From Salvator merianae (Eukaryota; Chordata; Lepidosauria; Squamata; Teiidae), in NCBI GenBank assembly GCA_003586115.2, contig QVOM02000112.1, positions 45,500,743 to 45,564,742 of the forward strand: a stretch of 64,000 nucleotides of DNA, in the 5' to 3' direction. Shown in pieces: positions 11,596 to 24,594 of the stretch. Position 1 is the first letter of the stretch. Every line of letters starts with the position of its first letter. The position numbers and the translations under genes were made by a program. The notes under the pieces are model-generated. The model was not told where the DNA came from and ran no database searches. It saw only the letters and a program-made list of their open reading frames with translations.

Positions 11596-12738
11596 CTTCA
11601 AAATTGGGTTTAAAATATTTATTTTAATGAAAAGCATAATGAAACGCAAGTCAAATAAATCAATGTCCAAGGTGCAAGGTAAGCCTATATGCCTGTAGAA
11701 ACATAATGCATTACAGAGCTGCTTGTAAATTGAATCTGAGTTATTAGTTTTATGCTGGATAGTATATTCATTCTTACTTTAAAAAGGACTGTTAGCTAAA
11801 TATTACATTTCCCCCCCTACGTGCTTCTGTATGGAATGAAGAACCAAACTAATTGATGCAGTCCAAGTCACCTTGCATTTGGGCAGCAGTCTTGATTTCT
11901 GCAAAATGACGCCTTGATTCATCACGTTGCTGAAAGGAGAACTGTTTACAATATGACAACAGTTTGACAGCCTGGTAATTGAGATTTAATTTAAGTTCCA
12001 GTTTCTAAAGAAATGTAAAATTCTGTTACCAAAGTCAATGACAACTCCCACAGATTTCACTAGAGATGGAATTTTATTCTAGAGCAACTATATTCACAAA
12101 GAGTTATTGTTCTTTTCTTCTCACTGAACTGCTGGATCTATATAAAGTGTTTGTCAGATACAGTTCATCTCTGTATCGATGAAGGATAATGTGGTATAAA
12201 GAGATTCTCAAGGCCTCACTAAGACCGGAATCCATATATCCTAAGTTTTAGTCCCAACCAAAATTTATTGGAATTTTCTTAGCTTTATATTATCTGCACT
12301 TTCATCCCACCATTGCTACAGGATCAGAAAAGATTCCAATATTCCTTACACATAAAGAGAAGCAACACTTTTCACACAAAAACTGAAATCTTCCCCAGTT
12401 CACACAGTTTTCACAACTTCAGTAGGTACACATCTACGTATGTATATCAGTGTGGTTTTGTACACACCTATGTAAACACATGTACACATACATGCACATG
12501 TGCACACAAATATGTATGTACACACACACACCATTCTTGATGCATGTGCATCACTCTTCGTTATTAGCACAAAATGGATGCCCAGAAACATATGGATCTT
12601 AACTTAGGCTCTAAAAAAAGAGAAAAATAATAGTGTCTTGAAAAATGGACAAGTTATAACAGAAGATAAAAGAACAGCAAACTTGTTCTAGGCTCAGCAG
12701 AATCACATATGATAACTGTCCTGAACACATATATATAC
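11596..12738. other. intron between exons F and G (1.1 kb)
   Basis: Intron bounded by the donor at 12738 and the acceptor at 11596 on the minus strand. It holds an exon-like 58-bp segment (11872-11929) with attractive splice sites that cannot be included without a frameshift; see findings. A CA/TG-rich patch lies at about 12420-12535. Confidence 0.7.
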
Positions 12739-12910
12739 CTCATTGGTTTCCAAGGTGCAAATACTATGTTGAAAACCAAGGTCACAATTCCAGATTTTGG
12801 ATCCCGAGCTTTCTTCTCCAAGTTTATAGCTACTGCAGACTTTAATTGAGATTTCACTTTTTCAGATTCAAACTGAATTTCATATGTAAATTCATCAGCT
12901 GTAAAGAATC
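12739..12910 (-). CDS. CFAP47: CFAP47-like exon F
   Basis: Exon of 172 bp. Two bases complete a Gly codon from the exon at 28970, 56 codons follow, and 'ag' remains. The acceptor is 'tctttctag|gattct' and the donor 'atgag|gtatat'. The protein reads FFTADEFTYEIQFESEKV, then KSQLKSAVAINLEKKARD, PKSGIVTLVFN and IVFAPWKPM. The last part ('VTLVFNIVFAPWKP') is the beta-strand pattern '(V/L).F.I.F.P.K..' that recurs in ASH/MSP-type domains. The charged central part is probably a loop or strand-helix linker. Phase agreement on both sides and the absence of stops support the exon, although the same frame opens into intron on either side. Confidence 0.82.
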
Positions 12911-14054
12911 CTAGAAAGATAAGATTGTGCAAGGCAGCGTAAACGTATTTGGACTTTTTAAAGATTTGAGCATTAGCAGAAGATTTCACCATTAGCAGAA
13001 GTGAAAATAACAAGAACAAAAAGCCAACTCCTACAGCACATGTGAGTTATGCAATGCAGGTTCTTGCATTTTCACTCAAGACCCATTCAGATGTCACTGG
13101 AGTTCTAAGGTAATTTTATCCTTGGACAACTTGCCATCTTAAGTTCAAGCACACAAACAATCAGTAACCCAGTAGTAACTTCATCAGAGTCAGCGTGTTG
13201 ATATTCCTTCGTCAAATCTTTCCTCCATAGTAGTTCTCAGGATTGCAAGAGTTGCCCTTGAGGAAGATGTAGTTCCAGTAGTTTTTGAAACATCAAAATC
13301 TGAAATGGCCACTAGGGACACTGGAATTAGAGACAGCTAGCTAGAGTTACCTATCCTGCCTGCTTTGCCTCTGCTTTATGACCATATAACCCAAACCTGT
13401 ACCCACCAGGTTAGCTCCGTTCTAACATTTTCTCCTTCTTCTCAGGAAGAGATGAAAATGCTTTCCTCTTGTTTCTCTCTACCATATCCAGCTAGTAATT
13501 AGGGTTGAGACTTTCCTTTTCCAACCCATGTTTTGGCAGGGTTTTTCCCCACACAGAAAGCATGCCACTTTTTCCAATGCCCTTCTTTTAGGTGTGCCAA
13601 TATTACAGATTTATAGAGGCCAGGCATGGCATTCTGGGGGGGGGGGAGAGGACAGTACCTCAGTTTTCCTCCTCATTGAGGGAGACAATCATTTATGGTG
13701 CTGCATGGATTCCAGCCCTTCAGTTAGTTCTGCCTTTGTTATTGTTATTCTATTTGCAAGGTTGTACAGCAACCCACTTCAGCATTTATATTAGGCTTAT
13801 TAGCTTCCAGTTTTGCATAGGAGTGCACATAAGGATCTTGGCAGTAAAATTGTCCTGCTCTCAGACTTGCTTTTAGACTTCTGCCAGCTGCACAGACTTT
13901 TGTGAAGGCCTCTTTCAGTCATTTCGTCACTGAATGCTTTAGAGAAATGTGCACAGAAGAATACAATACAAAACTGTGGAAGAGAGCCTACTAACTGGAC
14001 TTAGAGCTTCTGGTGGGCACATTCTGCTTAATACTAAATAGACCTGTTGGGACT

Positions 14055-14505
14055 AAGGCTGAATCCAGACAAGGTGTAAAACCTAGGGTTAACATGGCAC
14101 TATGTTGAGATTGTCACATGTGTCCATGGTAATCCCACCATAGCCACATGATATTGGGGTGATATCCCACAATAACATTATTACAGGATAATCAACTCCG
14201 AATCCAGGTTTTACCTATAAAGCAAGAGGGCTTACCCTGTCTGGAAGCCTGCTTGTGTGATCTGTCATTTTGGAAACCGGGCCAAAAATGGCAGCCATAC
14301 ATGCACACGGGGCATCAAACGCACACTTCCAGGTATTTAACACCGTCAAAATACCCAGATGTATGTGCCACACAACTGGGAGAGCAATCATTCACACTGG
14401 TAAGTGCCTGCACTTGCCTTGCATTGTTGCCCTGCCATCTGAGCAACAAGCGATAATCCCAGAAGCACATTACTCCAGAATATTGCTAAACACTGGATTA
14501 ATGAA
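14055..14505 (+). mobile_element. MITE family B, plus orientation
   Basis: Begins with 'ggctgaatccagacaaggtg' then 'taaaacct', and is similar, in reverse complement, to 32380-32835. Shared blocks include 'actatgttgagattgtcaca', 'gtccatggtaa', a 'ccaaaaatggcagccatac' region and an 'ttactccagaatattgctaa' end. No protein frame is credible. Two copies in opposite orientation in the same gene with matching ends indicate a mobile, non-autonomous element. Its superfamily is unknown to me. Confidence 0.6.
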
Positions 14506-17500
14506 GCAACATCTGGAGGTGGACAACTACTTCAATGGATGAACAAGTAGTCCACCATATGGCAAGTCTCAATTCTTCCCACTCAAAACTGATTTCTTGA
14601 CAAATTTGGATTCAAGCTACAGGTTCCAATTTCTTCAGCTGATAGTATAAATATACTCAGAAGGCAGTGAGACAGCAAGGCTTTAGTGCAGACAAACTAA
14701 TGTCCAAACTGAAGAGATTAATATTCAGGAAGCTCGGCTGGTATGTCCTTTGCATTGTAATTTAATTTCTGTTACACATGGAGTACAGGTGGGTTGCAAA
14801 ACAACTTTAGAGAACCTTTATTCAGTCACAAGAAATGGTGACTGAAGCCATATCTGCATCATGCACTATGAGCAATCTCAATTTCAGTTCCCACACATGC
14901 TGTCCAAATCCTGTTTGAGCACGCATGTGCTCAGCCCATCAGAGAGAGGATTTCCCATGCAAATAGGGGAAAGGTAGCTTTCAATGCATCATGAAGGGAC
15001 ATTTCAAGTATCTGTACCAAAGTTTAACCAGTACCTTCAGGATGGATATGAGAGCTATCAATTTGTGCACAGGATTTTTATCTCATGTGGTTTGGCTGGG
15101 TGCTAGGTGGTCCAAATATCCTAGTACGATGCCAAGATATACAGCATTGGCTACATTGGTAGGTGCCTGGATTTCCAAGTGTATGATCAGGCAATGTCTA
15201 ATCAATTGCTACACCTTCCAGTGATCCAATGGGCTTAACATGGTGTGAGTTACAATATGAGTAAATAGCACAGAAGGACATCAAGTGCCACTCAGACTGC
15301 TACAGGAATAAACTATGCAAGCACCGCAATATGTTAATGATAACCTGACGATAACCTCCTGCCTCTTAATAAAGGAACAACTACTTGCAGAAAGTACAGG
15401 ATTAGGTGGTTCATTGTTGCTCTAGGGCTAATATGGCCCAATTTAATGATGGGTGATTCTATCTATACACACATTAAAAGTGGCACATTTTGAACAAAGA
15501 CAACATTTTACAGGCCTAGAATTGAGTTAAAACATTTAGGTTTGATTGAATTGGATTAAGCCTGGAATCATGATCTTTTCCTCTTGAAAATATATCTACT
15601 GTGTCATTATAGTATGTAAATCACTTCATACCTTTATAAAATGATCAGTTGTTAATTGTGATACTAAAGTGGTACATTCACAGTAGGACACAAGTGAAGG
15701 CTCATAATTATTTCTCAGCACAAAATGTCACCAAACAGAAATTCTAACACAAAAATGAACTTGGTGGGGGAGAGGAAGGATGACATCATTTCAAACCTAC
15801 CACAGAGACAAAATTGGTACCGCTGAGCAGATGTTTCCTTCAGCAATCAAACCACTGTATGTTGCAAGGAGAATGTTTATTGTATAATTAACACTATTCA
15901 GATATGAAGAAGACTGAATTGTGTGGCTGGTAATTGTGTTCTACAGTCTATCGGTGTATTTCTAAAGGGATTCTATTAGCTTTGCCTCCTCCATATGAAT
16001 GTGGCACCCACGGTCATTCACTAATAATACATGCTTATTTATTTTTGCCGAGGGTTTTTCTGTTTTATTAACTGCGATATCTTTCTTAAGTACTCTCAAA
16101 ATATTTTACAACACCTTAGGAAAAAATGTGTTGTGTAAATACCAATCAAAACCACATAAAACCCTTTCTTTTTGCTGGTCCCATAGCTGGTTGTGAATCT
16201 CCACTGCAAATCTAATTTAGGAATGTTCAAAACAGAAAAATTTAATTAGATTTTCAGTGAGAACTGCATACTCTAAAGATGAGCACACCATGATATTACA
16301 GAAAGCCCTCTGTGAATATGTTAATATTTTAGTTCTAGTATTGAGATACCTCTTTGATACAAATGCTGCCTATCTACATTGACAACTGCTTGAAACAAAA
16401 AAAAAGACCACAAAAACAGCAGGCTGAAGCTGTGAACTAAAATCAAATGATGAAAGCTCCAGATGCTCCTAAAAGTGCTACATTTGATGACAAGGGTAAG
16501 AAAACTTGGGGGAAAAGACACCTTAAAGTACCACATTTAAAAAAAAAAAAATTAAAATCATAGATACAGCAAGAAACCAATTTCTAGAATTCCCAATTAC
16601 TCACATTTTAAAAAGTCTGTTTTATTCAATCTATTTTATGTTATGTGGCATACCAAGACTAATCCAGAAAAGGTTTCCTGAAGAGAATTGTATTGCTGAA
16701 AGAAACATAGCTGAACTCAGTTCTGGTCCATGGAGAACGCTGAGGATGCTCACAGTTTTGCCATATTTTACTGTAAGATGGTTTGCAACATTTACTGTAA
16801 GATTTACTATAAGACATGTATTCATCTTACATATGTACACAGACATAGAGAGAGATTAAGTGGCTGTGTGATGTGGTAAAACTACACTGCAATTGTGCCA
16901 GTTAGGATGAAAGTTCATGCACATAAAAAACAAAGAACAAAAAAACTGTGGATGCCACGAGGAAGTTGTCTGGTGTAAACTGATCTTCGGACAGGCTAGT
17001 TTTCAATGTGTAAAACACATCTGACTTTCAGTATTGGACTATTCTACCATGCGATCTCTCACGTCTAGACTTGGCTTCTCCCCTCCCCCTTTTTTCCTCT
17101 TTGTATCATGCCTTTCAGATTGTCAGCCTACTGGCAGGGTCTCTTTTATATTAATGTGTTGTATGTAAGTTTCCCTGGGCGCATTTATAGCTGAACAGTT
17201 CAGTTTAAAATGTTCCATGTAAATATAACTGTATCGCTGAAACATAGCCATCTGTTATCTCTGAGAATATAGATGCATATTTGTGTGAGGAAATAAGAGC
17301 TCATTCTGATTCAAATTATACACACAGCAAATGGAAAGTCCTATTTTTCAAAAAGTTATTGTATTAAGCATTCTTGATATAGCTCCTTTTGTTAAACCAA
17401 TACTCTGTAGAAAAGGGTGTCTATCCTCTTTGAGCATGTAAACCTATCAGGAATTTTGAGGACATTCCATGGATATTATTCTCTATGGCTGCACCTTTCT

Positions 17501-19152
17501 CCCAGGCAGTAAAGTGAATGGACTTGGAAGTTTGCTGGGTAACGGGGAAATCTTCAGGGGCACCACTGTGCCCTTGAGTGCCACACCGAGGACATCTACT
17601 ACAGGCAGAGTAAATTTAGGTACCTTTGTTAAAGTATAAAATCTCTGTGGCTGTGAAATCAATTAATATTAGAAAACCTTTTTTTCCAGGATCACACAAG
17701 AGTGTATTAGAATAATATCATAATAATAAGAGTATGAAAGGTAGATGTCCTTCAACACGTGTAATCAGCCATGGGGTATAAGGCTCATTTTTCTACATAA
17801 TGAGCTAGATACTCATCAAGGATTTCACATTCAATGCTTCGCTTTGGCTGCCTTTAGAGAACTGATGGGGATAATTTATGACCATCCCTATGCCATATCT
17901 GACTCACCAAGATAGATTCTGATCATTTGCAAGGGCAACTTAGAATTTGTTGTCTTGCTTCTTTTTTCAGACAATTGATCATTCTTATGTGAACCACATT
18001 CTTAAGAGATGTGCTACACATCTTTCCTCAACTGGAGAGCTCTACTTGAGGCTAAGAGCCCTGTGCCAAATAAAATCAAAGGAAGCCTACTTGTGCATTC
18101 AAAATAATATTCAGGCTACTTCTGTGTAAATCCACAACATGCAAATTTGGGAGTGATTTATGAAAGTCCTACAGCTTTGGAAAATATAAGATTAAAAAAA
18201 ATGGCTAGAACTGAATACCAGCAGAATGCTCATATAAAAACAAAAAAGGGTTCTGTATAATTGGGGGTGGGTGGGCTAAGGCTCCTGTATTTAATGATTG
18301 TGCACACATGTAATTTCAGCTAGTGGGTAAACTGTTATGCAAGATACACTGGCAAAAATAGTCATTAATTCTGCAGGAACCTTGTCTTCTTTCTTGTCCA
18401 GCCATCCTACTGTCTTTCAGCTGAAGAAAAAATGAAAAACTAATGGATGTATATCAAGTGAGTTAATTCTTCCTTTTCCAACCATTGAAAAACTGTCATT
18501 TTTGGAAAAATTCTGTTTCTGGAGGACATTTCCCATTGGATACTATGGGAAAGATCCAAAATTCTGTTTGAAAGACAGTTTGGAAAGAGCAGATGCTATC
18601 AACATCCATGCCTAAGTTGCCAGATATGAACAAGCTTTGAGAGATAAGCAAACATACTGAAATCCAATCAATGCTGCTGTCAGGTTTGGAGGAGCTCATG
18701 AACTTGATTACCTAAGGGTCTCCTGCAAGACAGCCCATACTCAACCAAGCAGATTCCACCTCTGTGTATACAGGGCACATATAATACGTTGAGTACCCTG
18801 CACCCCTCACCTCAGGCACAGATGACTGAGATATGCAACTTTTTTCAGAAAATGTTAAGGGGATGGCAAGCATCTCTTTGAACCTCTCAGTGATGGAGCA
18901 TGGTGATTAATGGCCAGAAACTGCTCTAGAAGGTAAGAGTTATGCCCTAGCTACACACAAGCTTTACTTTTTGCTTTGAAAGGAAATCCACTTGAATTTT
19001 GCATCACTTCCAGTCCATTTGTTTTTTTGTCACACCAAGGGAAGGTATGATGTCTAAAGCACATGAGATCGCTTTGCCCTCTACCACACCCCATCCAAGA
19101 CTGCTGACTACCACTGTAAATTATTTGCCTGCAGAACCTGTCAATCTCCAGC

Positions 19153-19380
19153 AGGTCTCCTCCCATTTTCTGTTCTCTGCTCCTGTGCAAAAGAGGTCCT
19201 GTGCAAATTTGTTTGAGTAGAAATGTTCCTGTACCTATCTATTTTTAATCCCAAGCTCCTGTGCAAAAGGTCTCCTCCACGTTCCGGTTCACTGCTCCTG
19301 TGCAAAGTGATCCTGTGCAATTTTTTTCTGAGCAGGAATGTTCCTGTGCCTGTATATTTTAGTCCCACCCTGCCCCTGTC
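19153..19380. repeat. tandem duplication, two ~115-bp units
   Basis: Two head-to-tail units start at 19153 and 19268. Each opens with 'aggtctcctcc' and carries 'gctcctgtgcaaa', a second 'cctgtgcaa', then 'gaatgttcctg' (or 'aaatgttcctg'), 'cctgt/a..tat' and 'cccaagctc' or 'cccaccctg'. The short word 'cctgtgcaaa' therefore repeats several times. Identity is roughly four fifths by eye. The open frames seen here on the minus strand are a by-product of the duplication. Confidence 0.75.
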
Positions 19381-21000
19381 CATGCAGCTACAATTAAGTT
19401 TGCCACACTGGAATTGTTTTTGATAGAAGACTCTGTAGCTTAACCTGGATTTCTAAAGGAGTGTTCCAAACTAAAAAAAAAAAAAAAAAAGCTCTGTAGG
19501 GGATAAACCATTCCTTCCTATAACCACCTGTGAAAATTGGTCTGGAATTTCACATCAATATATATGGTTGCCTCCATAAGAAATAAAAGGAGGGGACACT
19601 CATTCACACACATACCACTGAACACCCACGTTCAGCTTTTATAAATCTACAGTGTGGACATACCTTTAAAAATCCCAGAAAAAAAAGCACTCTGCACAAA
19701 ACATGGATTGGAAAGAAAATACTGCACATTGGACATGGAGTACTTACCGTTTTTGTCCTGACCCCAAAGCAAAAACTGATGCAATATGAGGTAAAATGTG
19801 TTTATAGCTCCACACTTGGTAAGCTGCCCTACCTCCTAGAGCAACTTCTGAGTCACACACGTGTCTGGAAGCCTCAGAATTTAACAGCAGGATTGATGCC
19901 AAAAAGTTTGCCTTGCATGAAAACAGACAGTAATCCATTTATAATTAAGCATGCCATAACCATTAGAACAGCCTCCTGAACCTGTTGATTTTACCCAAGG
20001 CAAGCTGGATATTGATGAAAACATAGTACTGAGAGAGCTTCGCACAATCTGTGGACAGTTTAGTGCTGAGAGCTATGGAGAATGCAAGTTGTAGTAAAGA
20101 TAATAGGGAAAGTGAAAGAAAGATTAAGAGAAAGTGAAACATTATTGCATTTATAGGCTTAGACAAAATTACAAACAGCATTATGTGAGCACTAGCTACT
20201 GTGGCTTTAAGCCTTGTTGACTGAACCCCAGGAATTAAGCTTTGTTTTGTTTCAAATTTTATAGCAAATGTCAGGAGACCAATAAAACACTGGGAACATA
20301 TGAGGTCTCATGACATTTACTGGAGTTCCTCAGCTGGCCTTCAACAAATTGTGGAACTATAATTATCATTGGCTTTAGAAGGGTTACTTAATGACAAGTA
20401 TTTGTCTTTCTAAAATTGATCCTAAATTAAGCTGAAATTTGTCAGCTTGAAAAATTCTATAACTTCAGAGCTGACAATTTAATTATATAGAATGAATAAT
20501 TTAGCTTCTTTTAAATATTTTCCTAAATAATTAATTTAAATTGTCAATTTTTAATATGCACATTCTTTTTTCTGTAGACTCTCATGTTTCTTTCAGTTTT
20601 AACACACTTAAATCCAGGTAAGCCCACAAATTTTAAGTGTTCAGCTTATATATTTTTTCATTAAACTTTTCTCATTAAGTATTGTATATTTTGTCTAGTA
20701 CACTGGAAGTTTGCTGAAATACATACTTGAGAATCTTACAGAGATGATCTTGCTTTTTTCCAATGAATTTTGTTGACTGCGCAGAAGACACATGATTTCA
20801 AGTTCTTTATAGAACATTTAAAGAGAAACCATAAAAAACTGTATATGTATCATGTTGTGCTAGTTCTTTTTTATTGACTGTCGTTTGAGATCTATGCCTT
20901 CTCAACATATTATAGTTAACATCATAGATTATAGTTTAACAGTATCATCTAAGAAATCATTAGAAGTTCCAAATATGAAGCTGACAGAAAGACTAAATAA

Positions 21001-21347
21001 GGGTGTGATCAGACAGCTTTTTTTTCAACCACCCCCTTTAGAAAACATGCCCCTTCTGTAGCCATCCCAAAAAGCAGGCATTCAAAGAGATAAAAGAATA
21101 ATCCTACCTCATATTTCCACACAATGTTCTTCCTTCAGCTCCAAGTCTGGCAACACTTTCCAAACACATGCTCACTACTGATTGGCCAGCTCCCTGTCAC
21201 TCTTGGTGTTGTTATCTTTTATATGAAGAAGATGTGCCCATTCCCAGGCTTCAGGACATGGTAAGGAACATGCAGCGGTAAAATGTCTGGTGTCCCAGTC
21301 TCTAATTCTCCCAGACAGCACCCCTTTAAATGTGTCTGATCACACCC
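21001..21347. mobile_element. short inverted-repeat transposon (MITE), 347 bp
   Basis: The left end reads 'gggtgtgatcagacagc' at 21001 and the right end 'tgtctgatcacaccc' at 21333-21347, a 15-bp perfect terminal inverted repeat. The flanks are TAA on the left and TTA on the right, compatible with a TA duplication or with diverged 3-bp TWA sites. The interior has no coding frame. The same 'ggtctgatcacacc' word appears at 22981 just inside the Tc1 element, suggesting a related insertion there. Confidence 0.75.
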
Positions 21348-23394
21348 TTAGTCTCACTAAGATGCTGTTTTCTGCTGTAAATTATAAACTACCAGAAGAT
21401 CAGAAAACAATGCAAGTTTACTATATCTTTTTAAATAAAGTTGTTGGTGTCCCTCTTTTGTTAAAATGATTTTCCATTATTTGTTCTTTCAAAAATATCT
21501 TAAATATGAATATAACGCAGGATAGCAATTTTTCTCGATGCCTGTGATACTTTTCTGTAATTTTTTTAGCCAGGTGCTAATCTTCACATTTAAGTATTAG
21601 TCCTATCTGCAAAGTTTTAAATCACTTTGCTATAATGGGTCACCAGAACCACAGATATGGTGTTATTTTCATTTATAGAAAGTTATTTTTTAAGTATATT
21701 TCCAAAAATATTTTTTATCATTTGAACTCATGTTGGAATCTCAACCCAGGACAGTAATTCTGAAGTCCTTAAAAAATAAAAAGCCAGCTTCACCCTAACT
21801 AGCTGCAAATTCTTTGAGAGTTTCTTTCCATCTTTGGCTTTTGTCTGAGACAGATTAAGTAAGAAACACATAAAGAATTATGACCAATGAAAGTGAAGAA
21901 CAGTAAAAATGTATACTGAAAAGAATGAATAGGAGAGATTGAAAATGTTTCACAGACTTAGGTTTCACCACATGGCTCTCAAAAGTGCCAATTTCTCAAG
22001 CGCGAGGTGTTGGTCATGCTGCCAGGCAAGTGGGATGGCATCTAAACATTGTTTGCCCTAGCCTGGGACCCAGAATGCCACTCTGAGGGGAACACTACTC
22101 ACAGGCACAAGGTTTCTGCAGAATTGGAAAGTTGAAAACAGTCAATTTTCTGACCCACTGGAGGACCAACTGGCTTGAAATGAGAGCAGGTAAGCTTTTC
22201 CCCTCTGTTCCTCAACATATGGGGAAAGAAGCATCTCAGCTTCTGCAACCACCTCAAGAGTAATTTCTCAGGTCTTCCTGACGGGTTGGCTCCCACAGCT
22301 GACTGCAGAGGCTTGGAGACTTATCAGGGTGGTGGATTTGGATTCCATGCCCCCAGAGTTCTCAAGAAGACACACCTTCCACCCACATGCATGGCGCCCT
22401 AGTTACATGATGGCCCAACATATACAATGCAACGTCACATATTTCCAAAAACAAAGCAATCTCGAGAAGTTCTAAAAATGTTGTAGATAAATCTGGTGAT
22501 ACTTTTAGAAAATAAAATAGGTATAATTATCATCCATTTGAAACTTTAGCTCATTCAAAGCAATGAACCAAATTGTTGAAGTGCTATCTCCATTTGTTCT
22601 AATGGATTATGTAAGAATACCCATGGATGCAAAGGGTAACCTGGACTCAGAGAAGGGTACGTCTTAAAATTCAGACCTAATAATTTTTAAAACTATCTGC
22701 ACTGAAAGTATGTATACTACCAGCCCTTCCCAGACTCTGGATGGAATCTTCCAGCATAGACTTGTCTCCCTCATATCAGCAGATATTATTATTCAAAAAC
22801 AGACTTGAGTTCTTTAATAAAAGCAGCTTAATGTGTTGGGATGAAATACAGAGCTTCCTATCCAAAGTATACTGCAATCTTTTGTAAAGATCAGCCTGTA
22901 TTTGGCAGCTACAGTGCAGTGAAAAAGTATTTGTCCCCTTTCTACTTTCTTCTATATTTATATATTTGTCACACTTAGGGTCTGATCACACCTAATTTAG
23001 TGCGTTTCAGGGAACAAAGGGACAAACCCCTTAACTTGCGAGTTCATACCCATTTTATGATAATACTCATTGAGACCACCGTCCTTCATCCACAAGTTTA
23101 AGCTCTGCAGCCTCAGGTTGATGACAACGCTCTTTCTGCCACTCCACCACTCTGATATTTTCCCTCACTCTTCCCTCTATGACTGGATGCTATCCCAATA
23201 CTCAACGTCTGCTTACCCAGAAGCAAGACCTTCCTCTCCATCCCTGCCCATTGATCATTCAATCTATTATCCTTGTGCACCCTGCTTGTTTCCCAGCAGC
23301 AGCAGGAGGGAGAAAGTGCCCATGCTGGTTTTGCCTCCTAATTTTTATGCAATTCTGTAGTAACTTTCTGCTTTGTAACTTGACTTGAAAAAAA

Positions 23395-23506
23395 AAGAAG
23401 AAGAAGAAAGGAGGAGCAGGGGATGAGGGAAGGGGCACATATATGCACACACGTGCATGTGCACACATGCACACTCACTCGCACACATACACACTCACTC
23501 ACTGAG
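23395..23506. repeat. compound microsatellite (GAA)n then (CA)n
   Basis: An AAG/GAA-rich purine run (about 23388-23425) is followed by a CA-rich stretch with 'cacacacg', 'gcacacatgcacac' and 'cactcactcgcacaca' up to about 23505. It lies inside the Tc1 element. Confidence 0.8.
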
Positions 23507-23746
23507 GCTTGGTATCTAGAGTCCATTCGTGCCAATTGAGGACAATGTTAATCCCCTCCATTGGATTCAGTGTAAAAATATTAGATGCATGTGCATTTCC
23601 ACACTGAAGTCCATGGAGAGGATCTCCCGCACAGATGGTCCAAGCTCCATGTTGCCCTCGGATTGAGAAAGAAGCAGCAAAAGCCCCCACAAGCCCAACA
23701 GAACAGAAGGCAAAGGAGCATGAAGCCGCAAAGCATCCTCATCAGT

Positions 23747-24305
23747 CTACAGACAATTATTCCAAAAGGTTTGGGGGCGGGGGGTCATCAAAATGTTTGT
23801 GGTAAATATGCAAATGTGAGACAAGCCATTATATTCCTCTTGACGAGCATTGGTTTTCACATTGCTACTCTCCCTGGATACCATTTTTGTCCAGTGGTCT
23901 TCTAATGGTGGAATGATGAACGCTGACCTTATCTGAGGCAGTTGAGGTCTGCAGTTCCTTAGATGTTCATCCAGGTTCTTTTGTAACTTCCTGGATGAGT
24001 TATCAATGTGCTTCTGGAAAATATTTGATAGGTCAGTCACTTCTGAAAAAAATCACCACTGATCCAAGTTTTCTCCATTTGGAGAGAATGACTCTCACTG
24101 TGGTTTGTTGAGAGTCCCAAAGCCTGAGAAATAGCTTTGTAACCCTTTCCAGACTGATATGCTTCAATAACTTTCTCATCTCTTCCAGAATTTCTTTTGA
24201 TTGTGGCATAGTGTGCTGCCTGTTGAGACCTTTTAGTTTACACCCCATGAGTAACTTTTTCACATGGGTGATACAGGAGTTCGATAACTTTTTTTCCTTT
24301 AACAA
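23747..24305 (-). pseudogene. Tc1-type transposase fragment (degenerate)
   Basis: Minus strand from about 24300 downward. The N-terminal helix-turn-helix region reads 'MPQSKEILEEMRKL', then 'LRLWDSQQTTVRVILSKWRK' and 'LGSVV', the typical Tc1 pattern 'SKE...E.R..I......LG.S..TVR.II.KWRK.G'. After a frameshift around 24040 a second frame continues with 'IDNSSRKLQKNLDEHLRNC' and ends in 'ILMTPRPQTFWNN', matching the 'HL..P..FW...LW.DE' step before the second catalytic Asp. The catalytic DDE core downstream is missing or replaced. This copy cannot encode an active enzyme. Confidence 0.8.
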
Positions 24306-24594
24306 ATGAAATGATCATTAAAAAGTTGTATTTTACATTTACTCAGCTTGTCTTTGTCTCATATTAAATTTGTTTCAGAATCTGAAACAATTAAGTGTGA
24401 CAAATATACAAATATAGAAAAAAATCAGGAAGGGGGCAAATACTTTTTCATGGCACTCTATCAGAACAACATTAACATTCACTTTGTTTTACTTCTTGGC
24501 TAAACTCAGCTTGAACCCAACCAGAGTACAACTCACTTCTTTTATCAAAATGAAATGTCCCTCCCTTTGCTCACTTGAATTTGTTTTACTTATT

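Larger units (their letters stand above)
22912..24458 (-). mobile_element. Tc1/mariner transposon with ~67-bp inverted repeats
   Basis: The left end (22912) reads 'cagtgcagtgaaaaagtatt' and continues to 'tatatttgtcacactta'. The right end (24458, reverse complement) reads 'gagtgccatgaaaaagtatt' and also continues to 'tatatttgtcacactta', so inverted repeats of about 67 bp are directly visible. TA dinucleotides flank both ends, the expected Tc1/mariner target site. The total length of 1547 bp is normal for an autonomous Tc1-type element. The transposase remnant is annotated separately. The part from about 22980 to 23740 no longer looks like transposase and includes microsatellites and a possible nested insertion. 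Confidence 0.88.

Noticed and set aside
23437..23505. CRISPR-like or regulatory array
   Set aside because: It is an ordinary CA-rich microsatellite; no spaced identical repeats are present anywhere in the window.
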